NCBI GenBank assembly: GCA_913057985.1
Contig: CAJXPL010000019.1
Coordinates: forward strand, 1-45,196
Length of the DNA: 45,196 nt
DNA from: an uncultured Synechococcus sp.
Lineage (GTDB): Bacteria; Cyanobacteriota; Cyanobacteriia; PCC-6307; Cyanobiaceae
Reading direction: 5' to 3'
Shown: positions 1-8,647 of the stretch, one piece after another
Numbering within the stretch: position 1 is the first letter of the stretch
Layout: the number at the start of each line of letters is the position of its first letter
The notes under the pieces: model-generated
What the model was told of the DNA's origin: nothing
Databases searched by the model: none
What the model saw: only the letters and a program-made list of their open reading frames with translations
Position numbers and translations under genes: made by a program

Positions 1-1271
1 AGCTCGCAGCCGCGGGCATGGCCGCAGCGGATCGCCACCCGCAGTTCCGCATCACCGGCGCTGTCGATCCAACCGATGGGAGCCGCATAACTGCCCCGTT
101 CAAACGGTTCGAGGGTTCGCAACCAGGCCATTGCGTCGCGGCGCGGCAACCCGGCAACGGCGGGGGTGGGGTGCAGCTGTTCCGCCAGCGCCAGCACGGG
201 CTGACCATGGGTTTCCGCTGTGATCGGGGTGTGCAGGTGGGTGAGGTTGCCGTGGCGGGCCAGTTGGGGTTGGCGGCGGCGGCGGGGGGTCAACCCGTTG
301 CGGCGCAGTTGGTCGGTGATGGTTTCCACCACCAGTTCGTGTTCGCGGCGGTCCTTGTCGGAGCGCAGCAGCTGCGCCCCGGAATCCCCTTGACCCGCCG
401 TGCCGGCCAGGGCATCACTGCGCAGCCATCCGGCGCGCAGGCTGAGCAGCCGTTCCGGTGAGGCACCGAAGAAGGCATCCCCGGCATGGCGCTGCCAGAG
501 GAAGCGGCAGCTGCCGGCTTGCTGCCGCCGCAGCCGTTTCAACAGCGGTAAGGGGTCGAAGCAGTCGGCCAGAACGATGCGGTGTCGCACCGCCAGCACC
601 AGTTTGTGCAGGTCGCCGCTGTTGACTAGATCAATGCCGCGGGTAAGGGCTGTGGCATAGCGCTGCCGCCAGGTTTCCGGTTCTGACGCCGCCACCAGCG
701 CCTGGGGCGTGAGCCGGGTTGGCGTGGCCGGCGTCTTGAGCAGCTGTTCGTGCTTGAGCCAGAGCTGTTCCGCCAGCTCGCGGCAGTCCGCTGCACTGCT
801 CACGACCCCATTCAGCCGCAGCCAGCCCCGGCGTCCCTGACGGCTGAGCTGCCAACGGGGCAGCACCGCCTGCACCGATGGCACCACCGCTTCACTGCGG
901 CGTCGCTCACTCACCTGATCGAAGAAGCGGAAGCGCAGCAGCACCCGAGGCCGCGCATGGGCTGGGCTGTCCGGTGCTGTGTCGTGCAGACGGCTGAGGC
1001 AGAGGTCGGCGAAGCGCTGGGCCTGCTCAAAGCGACGGCTGCCCGCCAGCTCCAGTTCCTGGCAGGGCCCTGCGGCAGCCAGGCAGAGGCCTGGCGCGCT
1101 GTCCCACAGCACCTGCAGGCTTTCCTGCTCCGCCAGCTGCGGCAAGGCCAGAAGCGGGTCGATCCCTTCGATCGGCAGGGCCAGGCTGAGCAGCGCTTCA
1201 TCGCCGTCACAGGCCAACCATCCCCGCTGGGCAGCGGAGAGGAGGGTGCTGAAACAACAATCAGCCGACAT
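1..1271 (-). CDS. menF: isochorismate synthase, C-terminus cut by window edge
   Basis: Converts chorismate to isochorismate, the first committed step of phylloquinone (menaquinone-type) synthesis in the cytoplasm. I translated the minus strand from the ATG at 1271; about 423 codons are open to the window edge. Chorismate-binding family hallmarks are visible: FFGASPERLL, a KDRREHELVV segment, LHPTPAVAGLP, and near the left edge ERGSYAAPIGW followed by VAIRCGHARG. A stop codon lies a few codons upstream in frame, so 1271 is the only plausible start. Only some tens of C-terminal residues should be missing compared with the usual length. It is divergent from menA with about 70 bases between the starts, which probably holds both promoters. 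The family call is secure; MenF rather than a salicylate-type synthase is inferred from the men genes next door. Confidence 0.93.
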   Translation of the reverse strand, partial: MSADCCFSTLLSAAQRGWLACDGDEALLSLALPIEGIDPLLALPQLAEQESLQVLWDSAPGLCLAAAGPCQELELAGSRRFEQAQRFADLCLSRLHDTAPDSPAHARPRVLLRFRFFDQVSERRRSEAVVPSVQAVLPRWQLSRQGRRGWLRLNGVVSSAADCRELAEQLWLKHEQLLKTPATPTRLTPQALVAASEPETWRQRYATALTRGIDLVNSGDLHKLVLAVRHRIVLADCFDPLPLLKRLRRQQAGSCRFLWQRHAGDAFFGASPERLLSLRAGWLRSDALAGTAGQGDSGAQLLRSDKDRREHELVVETITDQLRRNGLTPRRRRQPQLARHGNLTHLHTPITAETHGQPVLALAEQLHPTPAVAGLPRRDAMAWLRTLEPFERGSYAAPIGWIDSAGDAELRVAIRCGHARGCE

Positions 1272-1341
1272 CCGCGGCGTTTCCGGCCAGGGTTACTGCT
1301 CAAATGTATGGGTCTTCGCCCTGCGGGAACGGGTCCTGTCC

Positions 1342-2286
1342 ATGTCTGAGCCGCAGGCTGTCGCATCCCGTTACGCCGATCGGCGCCGTTTGTGGAAGGC
1401 AGCGATCAAGTGGCCGATGTATTCCGTTGCCGTGATGCCTGTGCTGCTGGCGGCTGGATGGCAGTTCGGGGTGGCGGGCTCCCTGCGATGGCTGCAGCTG
1501 GGGGGCTTTGTGTTGGCGGCCATCCTGCTGTTGCTTTGGGAAAACCTCAGCAACGATGTTTTTGATGCGGCCACGGGTGTGGATGCCACCGGTAAGCCCC
1601 ATTCCGTGGTGAACCTCACCGGCCGCCGGGACCGTGTCGCCCAGGGGGCGACTGCTGCGCTGGTGCTGGGGTTGCTGGTGATGGCCGGGTTGGCCTGGAA
1701 CAGCAGCGGTGCGGTGCTGGCCCTGGTGCTGGTCTGCTGCGGTCTGGGTTACGTGTACCAGGGCCCTCCATTCCGTCTGGGCTATCGCGGCCTGGGTGAG
1801 CCCCTGTGCTGGTTGGCCTTTGGGCCCTTCGCCACCGCAGCGGCCCTGGTGGTGTTGCAACCAAGGGGCATGGCGTCAATTCCTTGGGGCACCGCCTTGA
1901 TCTTGGGGGCGGGTCCCGCCCTGGCGACCACCCTGGTGTTGTTCTGCTCCCACTTCCATCAGGTGGAGGAGGACGCTGCCCATGGCAAACGGTCGCCGGT
2001 GGTGCGTCTGGGCACGGCCCGGGCGGCGGCCTTGGTGCCCTGGTTTGTGGCCCTGACGCTGGCGCTGGAATGGGTTCCCGTGCTGCACGGGGACTGGCCT
2101 CCGACGGTGTTGTTGAGCGCTCTCGGCCTTCCTGCCGGCGTGCAGCTGATGCGTCTGCTCCAGCGCCACCACGACCGGCCGGAGCTGATCAGCGGCAGCA
2201 AATTTCTGGCCTTGCGCTTCCAGGGCTGGAATGGTCTGGGGCTGAGTGCGGGCCTGGCGCTGGCTCGTTTCTGGACCGGCGGATGA
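1342..2286 (+). CDS. menA: 1,4-dihydroxy-2-naphthoate phytyltransferase
   Basis: Membrane prenyltransferase of the UbiA superfamily that attaches the phytyl tail to 1,4-dihydroxy-2-naphthoate to make demethylphylloquinone, the precursor of the photosystem I cofactor. The 314-residue protein has the first UbiA Asp-rich motif (ENLSNDVFD, residues about 69-77) and a later polar segment around EEDAAHGKRSP, within about eight or nine hydrophobic helices. The frame is open further upstream, but the ATG at 1342 (MSEPQAVASRY) matches the expected family start and leaves room for a divergent promoter with menF. Its stop overlaps the menC start in an ATGA, so the three following genes are very likely co-translated. 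Confidence 0.93.
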   Translation: MSEPQAVASRYADRRRLWKAAIKWPMYSVAVMPVLLAAGWQFGVAGSLRWLQLGGFVLAAILLLLWENLSNDVFDAATGVDATGKPHSVVNLTGRRDRVAQGATAALVLGLLVMAGLAWNSSGAVLALVLVCCGLGYVYQGPPFRLGYRGLGEPLCWLAFGPFATAAALVVLQPRGMASIPWGTALILGAGPALATTLVLFCSHFHQVEEDAAHGKRSPVVRLGTARAAALVPWFVALTLALEWVPVLHGDWPPTVLLSALGLPAGVQLMRLLQRHHDRPELISGSKFLALRFQGWNGLGLSAGLALARFWTGG

Positions 2287-3251
2287 CGCTCCGGTTGCAG
2301 CGTCGCCGCTTTCGCTTTGCCCTGCTGCAGCCCCTGCGCACGGCATCCGGCGAGCTGCGGGAGCGCTCTGGCTGGTTGCTGCGGCTGGATGACGATCAGG
2401 GGGCCGTGGGCTGGGGAGAAGTGGCTCCGCTTCAGCCGCATCAGTTCACGGCCTGTGAGCACGCCCTCGCCGCGCTGCCGGACGTGCTTTCTCAGGCTCA
2501 GCTGGAGATTGTGTTGCAGGAGGCCCCGGGGCCGGTGGGTTTTGGCGTTGGTGCGGCACTGGCGGAGCTGCAGGGTGTGGTGGGCGTTGCTTCGCCCCAG
2601 GGCTGGCTGAAGGCTCCGGCCCCGGCGCTGTTGCTGCCGGCTGGCGAGGCGATGCTTTTGGCCCTGGAGGCTGCTGCGGCATCGATGGGTGGCCTGGAGC
2701 GCTGCACCTTCAAGTGGAAGGTGGCCACGGCGCCGGATGCTCTGGAGCGTCAGCTGCTCGAGCCTCTGCTCCAGCGGCTGCCGCTCACGGCCCGGTTGCG
2801 TCTGGATGCCAATGGCGGTTGGGACCGCAGCACGGCCCAGGCCTGGATGCAGCGGTTGCGCGATGACCCGCGCCTGGACTGGTTGGAGCAGCCGCTGGCG
2901 GTGGAGGATCAAGCCGGCCTGGAGCAGTTGGCGGCGCTGGGACCGGTGGCCCTTGATGAATCGCTTGACCAGCAGCCGGAGCTGCGCCGCAGCTGGAGCG
3001 GCTGGCAGGTGCGCCGGCCTGCGCTGGAGGGTGATCCCCGCCTGCTGTTGCGGGAGCTGCAGGCGGGGCTGCCCCAACGGATGCTGAGCACGGCGTTTGA
3101 AACCGGCATCGGTCGGCGCTGGCTGGAGCATCTGGCCGGGCTTCAAGCCCAGGGCCCCACGCCGGCGGCACCGGGCCTGGCCCCCGGCTGGACGCCAGCG
3201 GGGCCGATGTTCTCCAACGATCCAGAGCAGGTCTGGGCCGCGGCGGCATGA
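2283..3251 (+). CDS. menC: o-succinylbenzoate synthase
   Basis: Enolase-superfamily enzyme that dehydrates SHCHC to o-succinylbenzoate in the phylloquinone pathway. The 322-residue protein keeps the catalytic KxK (K144, K146) and the three metal ligands: D175 in RLDANGGW, E202 in WLEQPL and D225 in ALDES. At the second catalytic lysine, which sits in a KP-L-G context in the Escherichia coli enzyme, this protein has arginine (VRRPALEGD, R245). It starts with the ATGA overlap with menA and ends with an ATGA overlap with menE. Identity is strongly supported by motifs and operon position; the lysine-to-arginine change is noted as a finding. Confidence 0.92.
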   Translation: MTLRLQRRRFRFALLQPLRTASGELRERSGWLLRLDDDQGAVGWGEVAPLQPHQFTACEHALAALPDVLSQAQLEIVLQEAPGPVGFGVGAALAELQGVVGVASPQGWLKAPAPALLLPAGEAMLLALEAAAASMGGLERCTFKWKVATAPDALERQLLEPLLQRLPLTARLRLDANGGWDRSTAQAWMQRLRDDPRLDWLEQPLAVEDQAGLEQLAALGPVALDESLDQQPELRRSWSGWQVRRPALEGDPRLLLRELQAGLPQRMLSTAFETGIGRRWLEHLAGLQAQGPTPAAPGLAPGWTPAGPMFSNDPEQVWAAAA

Positions 3252-4414
3252 GCGAGCTCGGGCGGCTGGAGCAGGGGCTGGCGGCGGAGCAGTGGGTCCC
3301 CCTGTCGCCCGAGGCGGACGCGGCCCCCATCGCTCAATTGCCTCCGGGCCCGGGGGTGCTGGTGCGCAGTGGTGGCAGCAGTGGCGGCAGCCGTTGCTGC
3401 GCCCAGCCGTCGCTCCATCTGGATCGTTCAGCCGCCGCCACCGCCCATTGGTTGACGGGCATCGGCGTTGATCCCGCCTCCACCCTGCTGCTCAATCCTC
3501 TCCCACTGGCCCATGTGAGTGGTCTGATGCCCTGGTGGCGCAGCCGCTGCTGGGGCGCGGGGCATCAGACACTGACGCCGGGGTTGATGAAAACCCCCAC
3601 CGAATTGCTCGCGTTCTGTCAGGGCCTGCCCGCTTGGGAGACGAATCCTGCCGTGCTGTCCTTGGTGCCCACGCAGCTGGCACGTCTGCTGGCCCATCCC
3701 GATGGGGTGGCCTTCCTGCAGCAGCTGCAGCTGATCTGGATCGGTGGTGCGGCCCTCCCTTCTCCGCTGGCGGATCAGGCACGGGCCTTGCAGCTGCCGC
3801 TGTCGCCCTGTTACGGGTCCACGGAGACGGCGGCGATGGTGGCGGCGTTACCGCCGGAGCGATTCCTGGCTGGAGAGGCGGGGTGTGGGGATCCGCTGGT
3901 GGATGTGGAGTTGCGGCTGGCTCCTGATGGGGCGCTTCAGGTGCGCACCGATCGTTTGGCCCTGGGCCGATGGAGTGCTGATCAGTCGGATCGCTGGGAA
4001 CCGCTTACGGATGCCGATGGCTGGTGGTGCTCCGGGGATAAGGCCGCGTTGACCCCCGGTCTCCAGATTGCCGGGCGCATCGATGGCGCCATTCACTCCG
4101 GGGGGGAAACCGTGTTCCCCGAGCAGCTGGAGGAGCGCTTGATGGCGGCGCTGCAGGCGGCATCGCTCCCGGTGAGCGGCGTGCTGTTGCTCGGGGTGGA
4201 CGATGTGGAATGGGGGCAGCGGCTGGTGGCCCTGGTGGGCAGCTCTGATGCTGCAGTGCTGCAGCGCCTTGAGCTGCTGACGCGGCCTTGGCCGCCGGCG
4301 GAGACGCCAAGACGATGGGTCGTATGCCCCGGCCTGGCCCCTTCGGCGCTGGGGAAATGGCAGCGCCAGCGCTGGCGGGAGTGGTTAGAGCGGCTGGATG
4401 CGGCCGAGGCTTGA
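3248..4414 (+). CDS. menE: o-succinylbenzoate-CoA ligase
   Basis: Adenylate-forming ligase that activates o-succinylbenzoate to its CoA thioester. In order along 388 residues: the Ser/Gly-rich phosphate loop (RSGGSSGGSR, near residue 40), the YGSTETAA motif, a WWCSGDKA segment with the ATP-ribose Asp, the hinge motif GRIDGAIHSGGETVFPEQLEE, and the C-terminal SALGKWQR whose Lys acts in adenylation. It is shorter than most acyl-CoA synthetases, which suits the compact MenE type. The start overlaps the menC stop (ATGA). Its last 30 bases overlap the 3' end of the convergent thioesterase gene. Confidence 0.92.
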   Translation: MSELGRLEQGLAAEQWVPLSPEADAAPIAQLPPGPGVLVRSGGSSGGSRCCAQPSLHLDRSAAATAHWLTGIGVDPASTLLLNPLPLAHVSGLMPWWRSRCWGAGHQTLTPGLMKTPTELLAFCQGLPAWETNPAVLSLVPTQLARLLAHPDGVAFLQQLQLIWIGGAALPSPLADQARALQLPLSPCYGSTETAAMVAALPPERFLAGEAGCGDPLVDVELRLAPDGALQVRTDRLALGRWSADQSDRWEPLTDADGWWCSGDKAALTPGLQIAGRIDGAIHSGGETVFPEQLEERLMAALQAASLPVSGVLLLGVDDVEWGQRLVALVGSSDAAVLQRLELLTRPWPPAETPRRWVVCPGLAPSALGKWQRQRWREWLERLDAAEA

Positions 4415-4834
4415 CGCTTCCAGCCAACGGTCCACGCCATCGGGCAGGGCACAGCGGCGCCGGGTGTTGGCGTTGATGGCGACATGACGCAGGCAGCCTT
4501 TGGCCACCAGCTGCTCCTTCAGCAGCACCTGGCTGTTTACTCCAAAACTGCTGGGATCGAGCCGTTCCGGTTCCAGGCGGATCAGCAGCTGGTCGCCCAC
4601 CTGCACCGGGGCGCGGAAATCGGCATGGCAGTGCACGATCGGCAAGGCCACGCTCGGTTGCCCCCCGCGGCCGCCGGGGAACACCGAACCCGCCGGCAGA
4701 CCAAAGCGTTCGAGGCTTTCCTCCCAGGCTTGGTGGCACCAGCCCAGCAGCTGCTGGAAGTGCATCACGCCTGCTGCGTCGGTGTCGCTGAAGCGCACGG
4801 TTCGGCTCAGCTCCAGCCAAGGGGCAGAGGTCAT
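4385..4834 (-). CDS. 1,4-dihydroxy-2-naphthoyl-CoA thioesterase (hotdog fold)
   Basis: Probably hydrolyses DHNA-CoA to DHNA, the step between MenB and MenA in phylloquinone synthesis. The 149-residue protein is a single 4HBT-type hotdog domain. The active-site region reads RFSDTDAAGVMHF, with the likely catalytic Asp at residue 19, as in the cyanobacterial Slr0204 group. It faces menE and overlaps its last 30 bases tail to tail. The placement beside menF-A-C-E supports a role in this pathway rather than as a general acyl-CoA thioesterase; substrate is inferred from family and context. Confidence 0.87.
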   Translation of the reverse strand: MTSAPWLELSRTVRFSDTDAAGVMHFQQLLGWCHQAWEESLERFGLPAGSVFPGGRGGQPSVALPIVHCHADFRAPVQVGDQLLIRLEPERLDPSSFGVNSQVLLKEQLVAKGCLRHVAINANTRRRCALPDGVDRWLEASSLGRIQPL

Positions 4835-4893
4835 GGCGTTGTGTTGTTGAAGCCGGTTCCGACTGTCACCCTGACAGAAGTTCAGCCTGAACC

Positions 4894-5571
4894 ATGGCCG
4901 CGCCGATCGCCTTCGAGCCCCCGTCCATCCAAAAGGCCTGGCAGGCTTTCCTGGAGCACATCCCTGTGGTGCTGGTGATCTGGGTGGGCTCCATCGTGCT
5001 CTCGCTGCTCGGTGTTCTCGCCTATGCCCTGATCCTCATCGCGGTGTCCGCGACTCTCGGCAGCAGCGATGCAGCGCTGGGGTTGGGGGGTGTTCTGGCC
5101 CAACTGGTTCAGCTGCCCTTCTCGCTTCTGGCAAGCCTGTTGTCGGTGTTGTTGGTGGCTGTTCCTGCCCTCTATTACGAGAGCGGTGAGGTGGTGACGA
5201 TTTCAGCGGCTATCCAGCTGCTTACAGGCCGTTGGTGGCGTTATCTCCTGGCGGGGCTGTTCTTTTCATTCGCCACGACCATCGGTTTTCTGCTCTGCAT
5301 CCTTCCCGGTATTGCAGTGGCGTTGGTGACGCCGGTGTTCGTGAATCGCATCTTCGTCACCGACATGGGCATCGGCGAAGCGTTCTCCCAGTCATTTCAG
5401 GTGGTGTATCGCTCCGAAAATGGCCTGAGCTTTGTGGGCCTCGAGGTATTGACGGGCATTGTCGTGGCGTTTCTGGCCTTGGTGACCTGTGGTCTGGGTG
5501 GCTTTGTGGTGATACCCATGGCCAGCTTTTTCCTTCAGAACGTGGCCTATGAGCGCGGCCTGTTGCGCTGA
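4894..5571 (+). CDS. polytopic membrane protein of unknown function
   Basis: A 225-residue integral membrane protein. Hydrophobic stretches near residues 25-55, 70-90, 115-145 and 185-215 suggest five or six helices, with a short soluble N-terminus that begins PSIQKAWQAF. The layout resembles small bacterial membrane proteins of the DUF975 or glycerophosphodiesterase-membrane-domain kind, but I cannot assign a family firmly. It follows a divergent intergenic stretch of about 60 bases from the thioesterase and ends four bases before the convergent DUF2752-type gene. No function can be stated. Confidence 0.75.
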   Translation: MAAPIAFEPPSIQKAWQAFLEHIPVVLVIWVGSIVLSLLGVLAYALILIAVSATLGSSDAALGLGGVLAQLVQLPFSLLASLLSVLLVAVPALYYESGEVVTISAAIQLLTGRWWRYLLAGLFFSFATTIGFLLCILPGIAVALVTPVFVNRIFVTDMGIGEAFSQSFQVVYRSENGLSFVGLEVLTGIVVAFLALVTCGLGGFVVIPMASFFLQNVAYERGLLR

Positions 5572-5575
5572 AGGC

Positions 5576-5920
5576 TCAGCCGCTGGGCCAGCTGTTGGTG
5601 CCCAGCCGCAGCAGCCAGTAGCTGATCAACCCTCCAGTGATGACCGGCAGGGGCCAGAAGGGCAGGTCCTTTGGGATGAGCCGCTGTTGCCTGAGGGCCA
5701 CCACACTCCAGAGCACCAGCACAACGGCAACTACCGGGCCGAAGAGATGCCATTGCAGCGATCCGCCCAGATCACCAGTGAGTGCTGCGCTTGTTGCTCG
5801 GGTCAGAAAGCAGGTGGGGCAGGGCACGCCGGTGAGGGCGCGAAGCGGGCAGCTCAGGCCGGGTATCCCTGGATGCAAGCCTTTGAGCCATACCGCGCCC
5901 GTGAGGGTTGCGGGTAGCAA
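5576..5920 (-). CDS. DUF2752-type small membrane protein
   Basis: A 114-residue protein with the signature of the DUF2752 family: CPLRALTGVPCPTCFLTRA, with paired cysteines before a TR motif, then two hydrophobic helices (about residues 58-75 and 85-105). The function of the family is unknown. The usual CPxCG form is changed here to CPTCF, so the Gly after the second Cys is lost. The first Met used here precedes a hydrophobic segment. It is convergent with the upstream membrane protein gene and is separated from it by four bases. Confidence 0.72.
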   Translation of the reverse strand: MLPATLTGAVWLKGLHPGIPGLSCPLRALTGVPCPTCFLTRATSAALTGDLGGSLQWHLFGPVVAVVLVLWSVVALRQQRLIPKDLPFWPLPVITGGLISYWLLRLGTNSWPSG

Positions 5921-6000
5921 GAAACCCGTGCGTTGCAGCCGACGAAGGAAACGGTTCAGAGCTTGATGCGACCAGCTGGCCTGGCCACAGTCTGATCAGT

Positions 6001-6523
6001 GATGTCCAATGAGGCGATGGCTGCTCTGATTCGAGCCTTGCTGTCCAACGTGCCGGTCTGGACCTTGATCCTGGCGCTGCTGTTGGCTGTTTTGCAGACC
6101 CGTCGGGCTTGGCGGGTGGATCGATGGGCCGAGGCATCCCTGATTTGGATTGCCTTCTGGGTGTTGGGGATCGGCGGTGTTTACGGCTTTGTGGCTCATT
6201 TGGCCTTCGGGCCGTTCTTGGCTGAACAGATCGGCTGGCCCAACAGTCCGTTCCAGAACGAGGTGGCATACGCCAACCTCACGATCGGCATCTTGGGTTT
6301 CAGCAGTGTCTGGTATCGCCGCCGGGACTACCTGTTGGCGGCCATGGTTGCTTACGGAAGCTGGTTTTTTGCCGACGGTGTCGGCCATGTTGTGTCTCTG
6401 TTGGTGGACAACAACAATGCCCAGTTCAATGCCGGCTCGATTCTCTACACCGACTTATTGACCCCGTTGCTCGTGGTGCTCTTGCTTTGGCTCAGTCGCG
6501 CTGAGCGTTATCGGTTGCGTTGA
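6001..6523 (+). CDS. DUF6790-like membrane protein
   Basis: A protein of about 174 residues with four or five membrane helices. Distinct features are a polar loop with FLAEQIGWPNSPFQNEVAYAN between helices two and three, a YRRRDYL turn, and DGVGHVV in the fourth helix. This pattern fits the DUF6790 group of uncharacterised bacterial membrane proteins. Two adjacent start codons (5999 and 6002 region) are possible and differ by one residue. It ends directly next to the stop of the convergent ndhH gene. Function unknown. Confidence 0.68.
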
Positions 6524-7708
6524 TCAGCGATCCACCGATCCCATGATTACGTCGATGGAACCGAGGATGGCCATGATGTCGGCCACCTTGTGTCCCTTGA
6601 GGATGTGGGGAAGGATCTGAAGGTTGTTGCTGTCGGCAGCGCGGATCTTGAAGCGCCAGGGGGTGACGTCGTTGTTGCCCTGGATGAACACGCCGATCTC
6701 GCCCTTGCCGGATTCCAGCCGGGTGTAGAGCTCGCCGTTGGGGATCTTGAAGGTGGGTGCCACCTTCTTGGCCACGTACTGGAAGTCGAAACTTGCAGCG
6801 TCGCTGCCCTTGCCTTCATTGAGGCGCTTGGCCTCGAGGTTTTCGGTGGGGCCGCCGGGAATCATGTCGCAGGCCTGGCGCAGGATCTTGAGCGACTGGC
6901 GCATTTCTTCGATGCGCACGCGATAGCGGGCGTAGCAGTCGCCTTCCTTCTCCCAGGCCACCTGCCAGTCGAAGTCGTCGTAGCACTCGTAGTGATCCAC
7001 CTTGCGCAGATCCCAGGGCACGCCGGAAGCGCGCAGCATCGGTCCGGAGAGGCTCCAGTTGATGGCGTCCTGCTTCTCGATCGTTCCCAACCCTTCAATC
7101 CGGCGCCGGAAAATCGGGTTGTTGGTGATCAGCTTTTCGTATTCGTCGATCTTGGGGCCGAACCAGTCACAGAAATCACGGCATTTCTCCAGCCATCCCC
7201 AGGGCAGGTCAGCGGCGACGCCGCCGATGCGGAAATAGTTGTTGTTGATCAGCCGCTGGCCGGTGGCAGCTTCCCAGAGGTCGTAAATCATCTCCCGCTC
7301 GCGGAAGATGTAGAAGAACGGGGTCTGGGCCCCCACGTCTGCCAGGAAGGGTCCAAGCCAGAGCAGGTGGTTGGCGATGCGGTTCAGTTCCAGCATCAGC
7401 ACCCGGATGTAGCTCGCCCGCTTGGGCACCGGGATGTTCGCCAGTTTTTCCGGGGCGTTCACCACGATCGCCTCGTAGAACATCCCCGCCGCATAGTCCA
7501 TGCGACTCACGTAGGGCACGAACATCACGTTCGTGCGGTTCTCGGCGATCTTCTCCATGCCGCGATGGAGGTAACCGATCACCGGTTCGCAGTCGACCAC
7601 ATCCTCACCATCAAGGGTGACCACGAGCCGCAGCACCCCGTGCATCGAGGGGTGGTGGGGCCCGAAGTTCACCACCATGGGCTCCGTGCGCGTTTCCAGC
7701 TGCGTCAT
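6524..7708 (-). CDS. ndhH: NDH-1 subunit H
   Basis: Hydrophilic arm subunit (49-kDa homologue) of the cyanobacterial NDH-1 complex, which moves electrons from ferredoxin to plastoquinone at the thylakoid membrane. The 394-residue protein has the expected length and motifs: [11 protein letters not shown] near residue 15, GYLHRGMEK, and a C-terminal DVIMGSVDR. It is transcribed alone here, away from the ndhA-I-G-E and ndhF/ndhD blocks in this window, as is common in picocyanobacteria. The start is a clear ATG at 7708, about 50 bases from the divergent rsmH start. Confidence 0.97.
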   Translation of the reverse strand: MTQLETRTEPMVVNFGPHHPSMHGVLRLVVTLDGEDVVDCEPVIGYLHRGMEKIAENRTNVMFVPYVSRMDYAAGMFYEAIVVNAPEKLANIPVPKRASYIRVLMLELNRIANHLLWLGPFLADVGAQTPFFYIFREREMIYDLWEAATGQRLINNNYFRIGGVAADLPWGWLEKCRDFCDWFGPKIDEYEKLITNNPIFRRRIEGLGTIEKQDAINWSLSGPMLRASGVPWDLRKVDHYECYDDFDWQVAWEKEGDCYARYRVRIEEMRQSLKILRQACDMIPGGPTENLEAKRLNEGKGSDAASFDFQYVAKKVAPTFKIPNGELYTRLESGKGEIGVFIQGNNDVTPWRFKIRAADSNNLQILPHILKGHKVADIMAILGSIDVIMGSVDR

Positions 7709-7740
7709 GGGAGCGGTGGTCCGATCGATGAGTAGATCTT

Positions 7741-7746
7741 AAGGAG
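7741..7746 (+). promoter_or_regulatory. likely ribosome binding site of rsmH
   Basis: AAGGAG matches the Shine-Dalgarno consensus. It lies 16 bases before the GTG at 7763, a longer spacing than usual. A GTG at 7756 has better spacing but is out of frame with the methyltransferase, so 7763 is kept as the start. Confidence 0.45.
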
Positions 7747-7762
7747 TCTTCGCCTGTGGCTT

Positions 7763-8647
7763 GTGTCCCCCTTCAGCCATGTGCCCGTGCTGGCCGATGC
7801 GGTGCTGGATGCGGCCCGGCAGATCCCCCGTCCGGATGGACTGTTCATCGACGCCACCCTTGGGGGCGGCGGCCACAGCGCCCTGTTGCTGGAACAGCAT
7901 CCCGGCCTGCGCTTGATCGGCCTGGACCAGGACGCCACGGCCCGGGCCGCGGCGGCGGAGCGTCTGGCCCCCTTCGGTGATCGCGTCTCGATCGTGGCCA
8001 CCAACTTTGCCGACTATGTGCCGCCCGAGCCCGCCGTGATGGTGCTGGCGGATCTGGGGGTGAGCAGCCCGCAGCTGGATGTGGCGGAGCGGGGCTTCAG
8101 TTTTCGCCTGGATGGTCCCTTGGACATGCGGATGAATGCTGGCGGTGAGGGGGAGACTGCGGCTGAGCTGATCGATCGCCTGGAGGAGAACGAGCTTGCG
8201 GATCTGATCTATGGCTACGGGGAGGAGCGGCTCTCCCGCCGCATCGCCCGGCGGATCAAAGCGGACCTCAAGGACAAGGGCTCCTATGAGGGCACCGCGG
8301 CCTTGGCCTACGCCGTGGCCGGTTGCTATCCCCCCAAGGCGCGGCGGGGGCGGATTCACCCCGCCACCCGCACCTTTCAGGCCCTGCGGATTGCGGTGAA
8401 CGATGAGTTGGGGGTGCTCGATCGCCTTCTCCGGCAAGCCCCCGACTGGCTGGAGCCCAATGGTCTGCTGGGGATCATCAGCTTCCATTCCCTGGAAGAC
8501 CGCCGCGTCAAGACCGCCTTCCTGCGCGATGAGCGCTTGCAACGGATCACCCGCAAGCCGGTGGTGGCCACCGAGCAGGAGGAGGAGGCCAACCCCCGCA
8601 GCCGCAGTGCCAAATGGCGTGTGGCCCAGCGTTTGGCCCCTGCTTAG
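7763..8647 (+). CDS. rsmH: 16S rRNA (cytosine-1402-N4) methyltransferase
   Basis: SAM-dependent methyltransferase (formerly MraW) that modifies C1402 in the decoding centre of 16S rRNA. The 294-residue protein starts at GTG 7763 ([14 protein letters not shown]). Motifs seen in order: [10 protein letters not shown] (SAM loop), GLDQD, the family signature [19 protein letters not shown] with DGPLDMRM, and the C-terminal [12 protein letters not shown]. Its stop overlaps the stop of the convergent cysteine desulfurase gene by four bases. No mra/mur cluster follows, so it is separate from the dcw context found in many bacteria. Confidence 0.95.
   Translation: MSPFSHVPVLADAVLDAARQIPRPDGLFIDATLGGGGHSALLLEQHPGLRLIGLDQDATARAAAAERLAPFGDRVSIVATNFADYVPPEPAVMVLADLGVSSPQLDVAERGFSFRLDGPLDMRMNAGGEGETAAELIDRLEENELADLIYGYGEERLSRRIARRIKADLKDKGSYEGTAALAYAVAGCYPPKARRGRIHPATRTFQALRIAVNDELGVLDRLLRQAPDWLEPNGLLGIISFHSLEDRRVKTAFLRDERLQRITRKPVVATEQEEEANPRSRSAKWRVAQRLAPA

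Noticed and set aside
1-1271. The left-edge gene as a pseudogene because it has no stop
   Set aside because: It is simply cut by the window edge; the frame is open and all family motifs are intact.
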